Assembly (NCBI GenBank): GCA_045577755.1
Contig: JAZNJA010000078.1
Location: forward strand, 1-18,181
Length of the DNA stretch: 18,181 bases
Source: CAMEON01 sp045577755
GTDB lineage: Bacteria; Bacillota; Clostridia; Oscillospirales; CAG-272
Direction: 5' to 3'
The position numbers and the translations under genes were made by a program. Of this stretch, positions 7,662-15,485 are shown piece by piece. Every line of letters starts with the position of its first letter. Position 1 is the first letter of the stretch. The notes under the pieces are model-generated. The model was given only the letters and a program-made list of their open reading frames with translations. It was not told the DNA's origin and ran no database searches.

Positions 7662-7700
7662 AAGCTCACCGATGCCCTCGGGTGTCGGTGAGCTTTTTTC
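7662..7700 (+). terminator. Intrinsic terminator after the lipoprotein gene
   Basis: A perfect 11-bp stem, AAGCTCACCGA (7662-7672) / TCGGTGAGCTT (7685-7695), encloses a loop that can fold further around CCC/GGG. A T-run to about 7699 follows. It lies 30 nt after the stop codon. Confidence 0.92.
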
Positions 7701-7811
7701 GTTTCGGCGTGTTCATGATACGTTTTCCCTCGGATTCTTCTCCCGGGACGAGATTCTTGCCCAGGTTTTCATTTCCGAGAATTCTTTTCTTGGAATATCA
7801 TAGTCAAAGTC

Positions 7812-7840
7812 TTGCTTTTTTGAGGAATTTGTGGTAAAAT
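7812..7840 (+). promoter_or_regulatory. Sigma-A promoter (extended -10) of the tcdA-lipid kinase operon
   Basis: The -35 TTGCTT (7812-7817), a 17-nt spacer and the -10 TAAAAT (7835-7840), with an extended TGG immediately before it, place the transcript start near 7847. The predicted leader is about 50 nt. Confidence 0.75.
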
Positions 7841-7863
7841 ACATACAGAATTCATAAAATAGG

Positions 7864-7880
7864 AGTATCCTATGGATACT
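7864..7880 (+). promoter_or_regulatory. Leader hairpin enclosing a possible leader start codon
   Basis: AGTATCC (7864-7870) pairs perfectly with GGATACT (7874-7880) around a TAT loop. The hairpin covers the end of the AGGAG at 7861-7865 and holds the ATG at 7872 in its loop and 3' arm. It could limit initiation of the 9-codon ORF described separately. Confidence 0.5.
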
Positions 7881-7901
7881 TCGGAACAGGAGTGTCCATG
7901 A
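7872..7901 (+). CDS. Possible 9-codon leader ORF overlapping the tcdA start
   Basis: An ATG at 7872, with AGGAG 6 nt upstream, opens a 9-codon frame, MDTSEQECP. Its TGA (7899-7901) overlaps the tcdA ATG (7898-7900) as ATGA. The tcdA ribosome binding site AGGAG (7888-7892) lies inside it. The arrangement is that of a translationally coupled leader peptide, but an ORF this short can arise by chance. There is no run of repeated amino-acid codons to suggest classical attenuation. Confidence 0.3.
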   Translation: MDTSEQECP

Positions 7902-8638
7902 CAACAGGATTTGGAGCGGAGCATAGCCGTACCGCCGCCCTCGTGGGAGAGGCGGGAATGGAGCGTTTGACCGCGGCATCGGTGGCGGTCTTCGGCATCG
8001 GCGGCGTGGGCGGCCATCTGGCCGAGGCCCTGGCCCGCGCGGGCGTGGGTCATATCCACCTCATCGACCGTGACACGGTTTCCCTTTCCAATATCAACCG
8101 CCAGGCGGTCGCCCTCCATTCCACCGTTTGCCGCCCTAAGGTGGAGGTCATGGCTGAGCGTATCCTGGATATCAATCCCTTCTGTCAGGTGGAGGCCACG
8201 GTAGCCTTCTATCTCCCCGAAAACGCCCATGAATTTCCCCTGTCCCGCTACGATTACGTGGCAGATTGCGTGGACACGGTTGCCGCTAAGCTGGAGCTCG
8301 CGGTGCGCTGTCAGGCCGCGGGTGTTCCCTTGATATCGGCCATGGGCGCGGGCAACAAGCTCTATCCCGAGCGCTTCCGCATCAGCGATATTTCCAAGAC
8401 CGAAACCGATCCTCTCGCCCGCGTTATGCGGCGCGAGCTGAAGAAGCGAGGGGTTTCAAAGCTCCTCTGCGTATGGTCCGACGAACCGCCCCAAAGCTCC
8501 CTCGTCACGGGGGATGATGGCCGTCCCGCCCCCGCCAGTATCTCCTTTACCCCCTCCGCCATGGGTCTGATCATGGCCGGGGAGATAGTGCGCACTCTAT
8601 CGGGGGTATCCTCATCTCACACAGGTAAACCATTATGA
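7898..8638 (+). CDS. tcdA: tRNA threonylcarbamoyladenosine dehydratase (TcdA/YgdL, 246 aa)
   Basis: TcdA is an E1-like enzyme that uses ATP to dehydrate t6A37 of ANN-decoding tRNAs to its cyclic form. The ThiF/MoeB-type Rossmann motif GIGGVGG is at 33-39, and the adenylation signature DRDTVSLSNINRQ is at 57-69. The family's C-terminal segments with KLLCVWSDEPPQ and the SFTPSAMGLIMAGEIVR region are also present. The length is as expected for TcdA and shorter than sulfur-carrier E1 enzymes. An in-frame GTG at 7892 is possible, but it lies inside the AGGAG (7888-7892) that serves the ATG at 7898. The stop codon overlaps the next gene's start (ATGA), so the two are translationally coupled. The t6A-synthesis genes are not in view. 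Confidence 0.9.
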   Translation: MTTGFGAEHSRTAALVGEAGMERLTAASVAVFGIGGVGGHLAEALARAGVGHIHLIDRDTVSLSNINRQAVALHSTVCRPKVEVMAERILDINPFCQVEATVAFYLPENAHEFPLSRYDYVADCVDTVAAKLELAVRCQAAGVPLISAMGAGNKLYPERFRISDISKTETDPLARVMRRELKKRGVSKLLCVWSDEPPQSSLVTGDDGRPAPASISFTPSAMGLIMAGEIVRTLSGVSSSHTGKPL

Positions 8639-9690
8639 AGCCAAAGAACATTCTCCTGATCGTCAATCCCGTTTCGGGTCGCATGAAGACCAAGACGGGT
8701 CTCTTCGAAATGCTGGACGAGCTGTACCGCAAGGATCCCTCCGAGCCCATGGCCCGTATGCTGGCCAATACCGTAGGGACCCCGGTCCGCCCCGCGAGCG
8801 CCATTACCTTCGGGGATCTGACCACCGCCACCCTGGGCGGTGAACCTGATCTCGCCCGCCGCGTTACCGTGACACCCACCATGTCCCGTGGACACGCCGC
8901 CACCCTTGCCGCCGCCTCGGCTGACGAAGGCTACGATACCGTCATCTGCTGCGGCGGTGACGGAACTCTGAACGAAACGGTTACGGGACTTATGTCCATC
9001 CCCCCTGAGCAGCGGCCTCCTTTGGGCTATATCCCGGCGGGCAGCACCAATGATTTCGCAGCCAGCATCGGGCTTCCCACCTCTTTGCGGGGGGCTTCCC
9101 GTACGGCCGTCTCCTACAACGAAAGCCCTATCGACGTGGGTCACTTCCGCCCCTTGGGCGAAAAGAGCCACCCCCCTCGGTATTTCACCTATATCGCCTC
9201 CTTTGGCATCTTCACCGCCGCCTCCTACTCCACCTCCCAGACCGCCAAGAACCTGTTCGGCCACGTGGCCTACCTCGTGGAGGGAATCAAGGATATAGCC
9301 AATATCCAACCGCGGCACGCCCGCTTTGAGCTTGCGGACGGCTCCTTGATCGAGGGAGATTACGTCTTCGGAGCCATCACCAATACCACCTCGGCCGCAG
9401 GTCTGGTCAAGCTTCCCGCCGACCGCGTTTCCCTCTCGGATGGGCTCTTTGAGCTACTCCTGGTCCATCCCCCCAAGACCCCTGCCGATCTCAGCCGCAT
9501 CGGCGCGGCCCTGTTGGCCCAGGATTTCGACAGCTGTCCCTTGATCGAGTTGTACCATCTCACCGCGGTAAGGATCCGGCTGAAGGACAATATTTCTTGG
9601 TCTTTGGACGGCGAGGAGGCCATCGGCGGCACTGATATCGAGATCCGTTGCCTCCCCCATGCCCTGAGCCTGAAGGTCAACGAGATCTGA
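8635..9690 (+). CDS. Diacylglycerol kinase family lipid kinase (351 aa)
   Basis: Predicted ATP-dependent lipid kinase of the DagK/YegS superfamily, acting on a membrane lipid such as diacylglycerol. Motifs in order are NPVSGR (11-16), GGDGTLNE (107-114), PAGSTNDFA (134-142) and the C-terminal SLDGEEA, near residue 320, typical of the beta-sandwich domain. It is a peripheral cytosolic enzyme with no membrane helix. About 40-50 extra residues lie between the NPxSG motif and the RGHAATLA segment, so the N-terminal domain is longer than in typical homologues. The ATG at 8635 overlaps the tcdA stop by 4 nt, and the local Shine-Dalgarno (AGGT) is weak, so translation probably depends on coupling to tcdA. 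The lipid substrate cannot be specified. Confidence 0.88.
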   Translation: MKPKNILLIVNPVSGRMKTKTGLFEMLDELYRKDPSEPMARMLANTVGTPVRPASAITFGDLTTATLGGEPDLARRVTVTPTMSRGHAATLAAASADEGYDTVICCGGDGTLNETVTGLMSIPPEQRPPLGYIPAGSTNDFAASIGLPTSLRGASRTAVSYNESPIDVGHFRPLGEKSHPPRYFTYIASFGIFTAASYSTSQTAKNLFGHVAYLVEGIKDIANIQPRHARFELADGSLIEGDYVFGAITNTTSAAGLVKLPADRVSLSDGLFELLLVHPPKTPADLSRIGAALLAQDFDSCPLIELYHLTAVRIRLKDNISWSLDGEEAIGGTDIEIRCLPHALSLKVNEI

Positions 9691-9720
9691 CGTCTCCCTG
9701 ATCCCGAAATACCCACCGAC

Positions 9721-9757
9721 AAAAAACCGCCCTCGCGATGAAAGCGAAGGCGGTTAT
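9721..9757. terminator. Bidirectional terminator between convergent operons
   Basis: AACCGCC (9725-9731) pairs with GGCGGTT (9749-9755). An inner TCGC/GCGA stem is separated by one mismatch, and the loop is GATGAAA. On the - strand the stem runs into six T (A-run at 9721-9726), a strong signal for the ZIP transporter operon. On the + strand TTATCTTT follows, a weaker tract serving the lipid kinase. It lies between the two convergent stop codons (9690 and 9774). Confidence 0.88.
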
Positions 9758-9773
9758 CTTTCTGCTCTGAATC

Positions 9774-10580
9774 TCAGCCCAGCAGAATATCGGATATGAG
9801 CATGACGCAGAAGCCCACCAGCAAGGCGTAGGTCGCGCCCCGCTCACAGCCGTGGGCGTGGGTCTCGGGGATCATCTCGTCGCTGATGATGTAGAGCATG
9901 GTTCCCCCCGCGAAGGCCAACGCGAAGGGGAGAATGGCGGCGGAGATGCTGACGGCGAAGTATCCGATGAGGGTGCCGATCACTTCCACAAGACCTGTAC
10001 CAAGGGCGATGGCGAAGGTTCTGCCGGGCTTGATGCCGGAGGCCAGCATGGGACCGATGATGACCATACCCTCGGGGATGTTCTGGAGGGCGATACCGCC
10101 CGCGATGAGGAGCGCCTCGGCGGTGTTGCCGGATCCAAAGCCTACACCCGCGGCGATGCCCTCCGGGAGGTTATGGATGGCGATGGCCATGACGAAAAGA
10201 AGTACCTTTCCCGCGTTCTTGTTGTGAGGATGGGCCTCCTGGTCCACGTCGGCCATTTTATGAAGGTGAGGCACCAATCTGTCCACCAGATTCAGGCAGA
10301 GGGCACCCACGAAGATACCTGCTATGGTCATGCCCAGAGCGATAAGCCTGGCGGGAAGCTCAGACACGCTCTCCTCGGGAGCGGGGGCAAACATGGAAAA
10401 GCCGTAGTCCACCGAGGGAATGATAAGACCCAGCACGGCGGCGGCCAGCATGACCCCCGCGGCAAAGGCCAGCACGATATCAGAGAAGCGATGAGAGGCT
10501 TTCTTGAAGATAAAGCCGATGAGGGCACCGATAACGGTAGCACCGCCCACACCGAGGGCGGTCAAGAGAACCATACGCAT
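9774..10580 (-). CDS. ZIP-family metal transporter (GufA/ZupT type, 268 aa)
   Basis: Predicted inner-membrane importer of zinc or another divalent metal, with about eight hydrophobic helices. The metal-site motif HNLPEG is at 136-141 in helix 4. Helix 5 has QNIPEG (166-171), where many ZIPs have a His in place of Gln; GufA-type members have this Gln. A His-rich cytosolic loop, with PHLHK near 104 and HPHN near 117, lies between helices 3 and 4 as usual. The frame is open from 10613, but the ATG at 10580 has AGGAG 7 nt upstream and lies next to the first helix, so it is preferred. It begins 29 nt after the FliB-like gene's stop, so the two form one operon, ended by the 9721-9757 terminator. 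Metal specificity is not evident. Confidence 0.9.
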   Translation of the reverse strand: MRMVLLTALGVGGATVIGALIGFIFKKASHRFSDIVLAFAAGVMLAAAVLGLIIPSVDYGFSMFAPAPEESVSELPARLIALGMTIAGIFVGALCLNLVDRLVPHLHKMADVDQEAHPHNKNAGKVLLFVMAIAIHNLPEGIAAGVGFGSGNTAEALLIAGGIALQNIPEGMVIIGPMLASGIKPGRTFAIALGTGLVEVIGTLIGYFAVSISAAILPFALAFAGGTMLYIISDEMIPETHAHGCERGATYALLVGFCVMLISDILLG

Positions 10581-10609
10581 GGGTATTCTCCTTTTGTGAA
10601 ATAATGGGA

Positions 10610-11605
10610 TCAAAAAGACGCGTCCTCTGCCTCACTCATAAGCTTTTCCAGATTCTCCTCAGAATACTCGATCTCAGAGGAGAACATACGGGCGATCTCA
10701 CAGAGGGAATCGAAATCCTTCCCTCCCGTTGCGCGGTGGATGGCATGGATGATGGCGGTACAGTAGAACGCGAAAACGGTGCGGGTGAGGGTCGTGTCGG
10801 GCCACATGAGTGAATCCGTGGTCATATAGCGGTAAAGAAAATAGCAAATCAGATTCTCATAGGCTACGTCTTCTTCACCGTCCAGCTCACAGAACGGATC
10901 CTCGGTCAGCTCCTCCAGGGCGTTGAGGTAGGTATCCCATTCGGGATCCAGCCGCTCCATGTCACGGAGCAGGGCGGCAATGGAGGCAAAATCTCTGAGT
11001 GCCGCGGTTACGCTCTCTGTCAAGTCTATGCAGAAATGCTTGAAAACGTGACGAATACGGTCGGAAAAAGGGACGGTGCGGTCCGTGAGGATCGGGATGG
11101 TCGCATCCCGATAGTCGATCAGGATGGCGCTCAGACCGTCAAGCTCTTCAGGATCCTCATGGGCATGGCGCTCACGGGCAGCCTGTTCTGGGGGCAGCTC
11201 CACCAGCGAAAAGGGATCGGTTTGGGAAAGGATGAGACGAGAGGCTGCCTCGCAGCACAGACCCAGCCCCAGCTCCACACGGTCACCGAGGACATTGCGG
11301 AAGCGCGGGTGATCGTCGCAGATGTGGCAAAGAGAATCCTCACCCAGTTCTGTAATAAGGTCACAGAGCCCGTTTTCGTTCAGAAAAGGGCATCGCTCGT
11401 CGGGGGTAAGACGGAAGCAGGGCGTTTCCGCCTCGCGGTCGATGCGCTCGCGGAGTCTGGCTCCCATCTCCCCGGTAAGGGCATCATAGTAGCGAAGCGT
11501 ATCCTCGTCCACGTCGATCTCCCAGCCTACACAACAGGAGTGACGGCAAGCCCCTGCGATACAGCGAAAGGCATTATAGTAGTTCGGAACAAATACATTC
11601 TTCAT
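10610..11605 (-). CDS. FliB-like cysteine-rich protein (flagellin lysine-N-methylase family, 331 aa)
   Basis: The N-terminal half carries the family's cysteine signature: C15, C20, C24-C25, C72 in CPFL, C81 in GLC, C93 and C96 in CHICDDHPR, and C117-C118. Such a pattern suggests a metal or Fe-S cluster. FliB methylates flagellin lysines in Salmonella, but many homologues occur in bacteria without flagella, and no flagellar gene is in this window. The name therefore records family membership only. The C-terminal half is helical and poorly conserved. The ATG at 11605 has AAAGGA 8 nt upstream. It lies directly downstream of the capG terminator, with no clear promoter in the short gap, and upstream of the ZIP transporter. 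It may depend on readthrough. Confidence 0.75.
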   Translation of the reverse strand: MKNVFVPNYYNAFRCIAGACRHSCCVGWEIDVDEDTLRYYDALTGEMGARLRERIDREAETPCFRLTPDERCPFLNENGLCDLITELGEDSLCHICDDHPRFRNVLGDRVELGLGLCCEAASRLILSQTDPFSLVELPPEQAARERHAHEDPEELDGLSAILIDYRDATIPILTDRTVPFSDRIRHVFKHFCIDLTESVTAALRDFASIAALLRDMERLDPEWDTYLNALEELTEDPFCELDGEEDVAYENLICYFLYRYMTTDSLMWPDTTLTRTVFAFYCTAIIHAIHRATGGKDFDSLCEIARMFSSEIEYSEENLEKLMSEAEDASF

Positions 11606-11621
11606 AGTATTTCCTTTGGCA

Positions 11622-11656
11622 AGAAAAGGGGGACCGAACAGAGTCGGTTCCCCTTT
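11622..11656 (-). terminator. Intrinsic terminator of the capE-F-NTase-G operon
   Basis: On the - strand AAAGGGGAACCG (56-45 of 116xx) pairs over 12 bp, with one G-T wobble, to CGGTCCCCCTTT, around an 8-nt loop. The tract TTTTCTT follows. It lies 36 nt after the capG-like stop. A 6-bp inverted repeat, GATCAT-N7-ATGATC (11676-11694), overlaps that stop codon. Termination may be partial, because the next gene starts only about 17 nt further on. Confidence 0.85.
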
Positions 11657-11692
11657 CGGTATCAGTAATCCATAGGATCATGATAAGAATGA

Positions 11693-12877
11693 TCAGAACT
11701 TGCGCCAGACCATCTTGTTGACCACGCCCGTGTAGGACTGGATGATCTTGACCACCTTGGTGGAGACGTTCTCCTCCACGTAATCGGGAACGGGAATGCC
11801 GTGGTGTCCGTCCTCGTTCATCTCAACGGCGGTGGTAACGGCCTGGAGGAGGCTGTTCTCGTCGATGCCGGCCAGGATAAAGCAAGCCTTATCCAGGGCC
11901 TCGGGGCGCTCGGTGGAGGTGCGGATGCAGACGGCGGGGAAAGGATGCCCAATGGAGGTATAGAAGCTTGACTCCTCGGGAAGGGTGCCGCTATCCGATA
12001 CCACGCAGAAGGCATTCATCTGGAGCTTATTGTAATCGTGGAAGCCCAGAGGCTCATGGCGGATAACACGGGGATCCAGTTCAAAGCCCGAAGCCTCCAG
12101 GCGCTTACGGGAGCGGGGATGGCAGGAATAGAGGATTGGCATATCGTACTTCTCGGCCAGCTTGTTGATGGCGTTGAAGAGGGAGAGGAAGTTCTTCTCG
12201 GTGTCGATATTCTCCTCGCGGTGAGCCGAGAGCAGAATGTAGCGGCCGGGAGTCAGGTTCAGCTTGCCCAGAATATCGCTGCCCTTGATATCCTCCAGGT
12301 TCTCCCGCAGTACCTCGGCCATGGGGGAGCCCGTAACGTAGGTACGCTCACGGGGGAGGCCGCAGTCTGCCAGGTAGCGGCGGGCATGCTCGGAATACGC
12401 CATATTGACATCCGAGATGATATCCACGATGCGGCGGTTGGTCTCCTCGGGGAGGCACTCATCCTTGCAGCGGTTGCCTGCTTCCATGTGGAAAATAGGA
12501 ATATGGAGTCTCTTGGCGGCGATGGCCGAGAGGCAGGAGTTGGTATCTCCCAGGATCAGGAGGGCGTCGGGCTTGATCTGATTCATTAGCTTGTAGGAGC
12601 AGTTGATGATATTGCCCACGGTAGCGCCCAGGTCGTCACCGACGGCATCCATGTAGACCTCGGGGGGAGCGAGCTTGAGGTCATGGAAGAACACGCCGTT
12701 GAGGTTATAGTCGTAGTTCTGGCCCGTGTGAGCCAGCACGCAGTCGAAGTAGCGGCGGCACTTATTGATCACCGCGGCGAGACGGATGATCTCGGGGCGG
12801 GTACCCACGATGATGAGTAGCTTCAGACGGCCGTCATTCTTGAATTGGATATCCGAATAATCCAGTTTGATGTCCAT
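11693..12877 (-). CDS. capG: UDP-N-acetylglucosamine 2-epimerase family, CapG-like (394 aa)
   Basis: Final step of UDP-N-acetyl-L-fucosamine synthesis: C2 epimerisation of the 4-reduced sugar nucleotide made by CapE and CapF. The family's GT-B fold motifs are visible in order: VGTRPEIIRLA near 24-34, LGDTNS, HMEAGNR with PEETNRR, SAHREEN, CHPR, SDSGTLPEESS and TERPEA. These supply the catalytic acidic and His residues and the UDP site. The ATG at 12877 has AAAGGA 7 nt upstream. An N-terminal extension of about 18 residues precedes the first strand. By sequence alone it could be WecB (UDP-ManNAc forming), but the presence of capE and capF in the same operon argues for CapG. It is the last gene before a terminator. 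Confidence 0.9.
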   Translation of the reverse strand: MDIKLDYSDIQFKNDGRLKLLIIVGTRPEIIRLAAVINKCRRYFDCVLAHTGQNYDYNLNGVFFHDLKLAPPEVYMDAVGDDLGATVGNIINCSYKLMNQIKPDALLILGDTNSCLSAIAAKRLHIPIFHMEAGNRCKDECLPEETNRRIVDIISDVNMAYSEHARRYLADCGLPRERTYVTGSPMAEVLRENLEDIKGSDILGKLNLTPGRYILLSAHREENIDTEKNFLSLFNAINKLAEKYDMPILYSCHPRSRKRLEASGFELDPRVIRHEPLGFHDYNKLQMNAFCVVSDSGTLPEESSFYTSIGHPFPAVCIRTSTERPEALDKACFILAGIDENSLLQAVTTAVEMNEDGHHGIPVPDYVEENVSTKVVKIIQSYTGVVNKMVWRKF

Positions 12878-12971
12878 AATGTATTCCTTTCCGTTTGGGT
12901 GACGATAAACGATAGACGATAGCAGATTGTAGAGCCGTATCTATGCTCCATAGGACGGAGACCGGCGCGGG

Positions 12972-14219
12972 TCACTGCGAGGAGCTTTCGGGCTGGTATA
13001 TGCCCAGCTTGGCGTAGAAGCGCTTACGGATGGCACTCTTACGGTAGGCGTTGATGGTACTGACGGGCTTTCCGTCCCGATCCAGTCGGCGGGAGCGGAT
13101 CTTGTGGCGAATGAGGAAATAGACCCATCCCACAGGAAGCACCAACGGACATTTCCCGGCCTTAGGCCAATGGCTGCGCACCACACGGTTCAGGGCCTTG
13201 ATGCCCTCTACCATGCGGTTGCCGTTGACGCCGTCTTTACCGCGGTTGGAGATAAAGGCTCCCTCCACGGCTCGCTGCTTGTCCTTGACACCGAAATTGC
13301 CTCCCGCCATGATGTCCTCCATCAGCTCAGCGGCCAGGGATTCGTCGGCGTGGGTCTCCCGCATCCAGTCCTGCTCGGGCAATCCCAAAAAGAGGGAGGC
13401 AGCCAGGGAAAGGAGTCGGGCGAAGCGCCAGAGCCCAACCGCGCGAAGCTTTTCCTCAAAGAGCTCGGGGAATTCATTTTGCTTGAAGGAATGGACGAAC
13501 ACAGCCCAGTCGCAAAGATGGCGCAGGCCGATTCCCTCAGCCAGCAAGTGATGCTGGAGGTGCATGAGCATGATCAGACCGTGGTGGAAGGGGGAGGGAT
13601 CCCGGAAGGTGGAAAGCTCGTTATGGCAGAGGCTGGCCTCCTCCAGGATGGATTCCAGATAACCCTCGATAGTCTTCCCTACCGCGCCCTCGGGAACTCC
13701 CGCGGGGACGAAGTGCATCTCGAACTGCACCTTATCCCGGTACAGGACAATGTGAGCGGGATGGACCTCGGTGCGGATTGTAAAGCCCGCCTTCAGGAGG
13801 GTCGCTTTCGCCCGCTCCAGATCTGTGGGATGGACGTAGAAATCCACGTCACCCATGGCGCGCATGATGGGGTTGGGATAGTAACGGGCTGACGCGGCTC
13901 CCTTCAGCACGCAGTAGGGGATCTCCGCCTCAGTCATGACCCTGTGAATCAAGGTATGCATGGACTGCACGCAGGCGTCCCGCAGCATGACCGAGCGAAG
14001 CGCGGGCTTGATGGCCGTGAACAGCTGCTGAGAAATGGGAAGCTCGTGACTGTGGACGAAGGCCTGGAGCTGGACAGCCTGATAATTGCTCTCTCGGTAG
14101 ACAGACTCCCAATCCACGTCGGGCTCCGGGATGTACTCTGCCCCAAAGAGGTTATGAGACAGCACACCGAAGAGGGTACGCCGCGTTTTGTCGAAGCGTT
14201 GCGGATTGGGTTCTTGCAT
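12972..14219 (-). CDS. Uncharacterised nucleotidyltransferase-fold protein (415 aa)
   Basis: The central region has a minimal nucleotidyltransferase signature: LKGAAS (105-110), then MGDVDFYV (122-129) with the paired metal-binding Asp residues. This is the pattern of the uncharacterised NTP_transf_5 family (PF14907), assigned from memory of the motif. The N terminus (1-100) is helical, and the C-terminal half is His/Leu-rich helical followed by a basic tail (about 380-415). There is no signal peptide or clear membrane helix. Such proteins recur in surface-polysaccharide and peptide-modification loci, but their reaction is unknown to me. It lies between capF and capG (57 nt after capF, 94 nt before capG), with AAAGG 8 nt before the ATG, so it probably serves the same glycan pathway. 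Confidence 0.75.
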   Translation of the reverse strand: MQEPNPQRFDKTRRTLFGVLSHNLFGAEYIPEPDVDWESVYRESNYQAVQLQAFVHSHELPISQQLFTAIKPALRSVMLRDACVQSMHTLIHRVMTEAEIPYCVLKGAASARYYPNPIMRAMGDVDFYVHPTDLERAKATLLKAGFTIRTEVHPAHIVLYRDKVQFEMHFVPAGVPEGAVGKTIEGYLESILEEASLCHNELSTFRDPSPFHHGLIMLMHLQHHLLAEGIGLRHLCDWAVFVHSFKQNEFPELFEEKLRAVGLWRFARLLSLAASLFLGLPEQDWMRETHADESLAAELMEDIMAGGNFGVKDKQRAVEGAFISNRGKDGVNGNRMVEGIKALNRVVRSHWPKAGKCPLVLPVGWVYFLIRHKIRSRRLDRDGKPVSTINAYRKSAIRKRFYAKLGIYQPESSSQ

Positions 14220-14276
14220 GGTTATAGCCTTTCTATCAGACCGGAATAAAAATATTCAGGTGAGCTCAAGAGGAGA

Positions 14277-15473
14277 TCACACAGGCTCGAAGAAGGTATC
14301 GGGATGGGCGGGGTCGAAGGGCTCGTTGGCCCACATGACCGTGACCAGGTCATGTGTATCGCTGAGGTTGATGATGTTATGGGTATACCCGGGGAGCATA
14401 TGGATGACCCGGATCTCGTCACCGCTGACCTCAAACTCCAGCACCTCGTCGGAGTCCAGCCGTCTTTCCTGAATGAGACCGTGACCCGAGACCACGATGA
14501 AGAACTCCCACTTCGTGTGGTGCCAGTGCTGGCCCTTGGTTATGCCGGGCTTGGAGATATTGACCGACACCTGGCCGCAGTCAGCGGTACGGAGCAGCTC
14601 GGTGAAGGAGCCGCGGGCGTCCACGTTCATCTTGGGGGTGAAGGAGACCTTCTCAGGGGGGAGGTAGGACAGGTAGGTGGAGTACAGCTTTTTGGCAAAG
14701 GAGCCCGAGGGGATGGAGGGCATGAGCAAAGTGGCCGGCTGGTCGCGGAAGGATTCCAGCAGGGTGACGATCTCACCCAGGGTGACCTTGTGAGACACGG
14801 GAGCGGCACAGTAGCGGCCCTCCTCGGTCAGGACCGTGTTGATGCCCTCAAATTCACAGCGGTGAGGCTTACCCTCCAAGGCGTCCAGCATTTCGCAGAC
14901 CAGGTCGTCGATATACAGAAGCTCCAGGGTGACCGCGGGATCGTTCACGGTGATGGGGAGATCGTTTGCGATGTTGTTGCAGAAGGTAGCCACGGCGGAA
15001 TTGTAGTTGGGGCGGCACCATTTACCGAAGAGATTCGGGAAGCGGTAGACCAGTACCGCGGCGCCCGTCTCCCGGGCATAGTCGAAGAACAGGTCCTCGC
15101 CCGCCTTTTTGCTGCGGCCGTAGTCTCCGTCGTAGCGGCCGATCAGGGTCGCCTGGATGGAGGAGGACAGAACCACGGGGCAGGTGTTTCCGCAGGCCTT
15201 GAGAGTCTCCAGGAGGGTAGAGGAGAAGCCGAAGTTCCCCGCCATGAATTCAGCGGGATCCTTGGGACGGTTGACCCCCGCCAAGTGGAAAACAAAGTCA
15301 GCCTTGGCGCAGTACTCCTTCAGGAGCACCGGATCGGTATCCAGATCGTACTCGAGGATATCCTCCACCGAGAGGGCGGGGCGGGTGCGGTCCTTGCCGT
15401 CGCGGATGGCCTTGAGGGCGGCGGTGAGATTCTTGCCCACGAAGCCCTTGGCGCCTGTGATGAGGATGTTCAT
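14277..15473 (-). CDS. capF: UDP-sugar C3-epimerase/C4-reductase, CapF-like (398 aa)
   Basis: Bifunctional enzyme of UDP-L-FucNAc synthesis. It takes the 4-keto sugar from CapE, epimerises C3 and reduces C4 with NADPH. The N-terminal SDR domain has GAKGFVG (7-13), HLAGVNRP (63-70) and the catalytic pair Tyr118/Lys122 in YGRSK. The C-terminal cupin domain starts near 275 and carries HWHH (316-319) and KWEFF, the zinc-binding and epimerase part. This SDR-cupin fusion is diagnostic for CapF. At 398 aa it is slightly longer than the Staphylococcus aureus protein (369). The ATG at 15473 has GGAGG 5 nt upstream. The gene starts 12 nt after capE ends, so the two are tightly co-transcribed. Confidence 0.93.
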   Translation of the reverse strand: MNILITGAKGFVGKNLTAALKAIRDGKDRTRPALSVEDILEYDLDTDPVLLKEYCAKADFVFHLAGVNRPKDPAEFMAGNFGFSSTLLETLKACGNTCPVVLSSSIQATLIGRYDGDYGRSKKAGEDLFFDYARETGAAVLVYRFPNLFGKWCRPNYNSAVATFCNNIANDLPITVNDPAVTLELLYIDDLVCEMLDALEGKPHRCEFEGINTVLTEEGRYCAAPVSHKVTLGEIVTLLESFRDQPATLLMPSIPSGSFAKKLYSTYLSYLPPEKVSFTPKMNVDARGSFTELLRTADCGQVSVNISKPGITKGQHWHHTKWEFFIVVSGHGLIQERRLDSDEVLEFEVSGDEIRVIHMLPGYTHNIINLSDTHDLVTVMWANEPFDPAHPDTFFEPV

Positions 15474-15485
15474 GCTTCCCTCCCG

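Noticed and set aside
9852..10604. 250-codon His/Gly-rich + strand frame opposite the ZIP transporter
   Set aside because: The composition is the reverse complement of membrane-helix codons, and no ribosome binding site or motif supports it.
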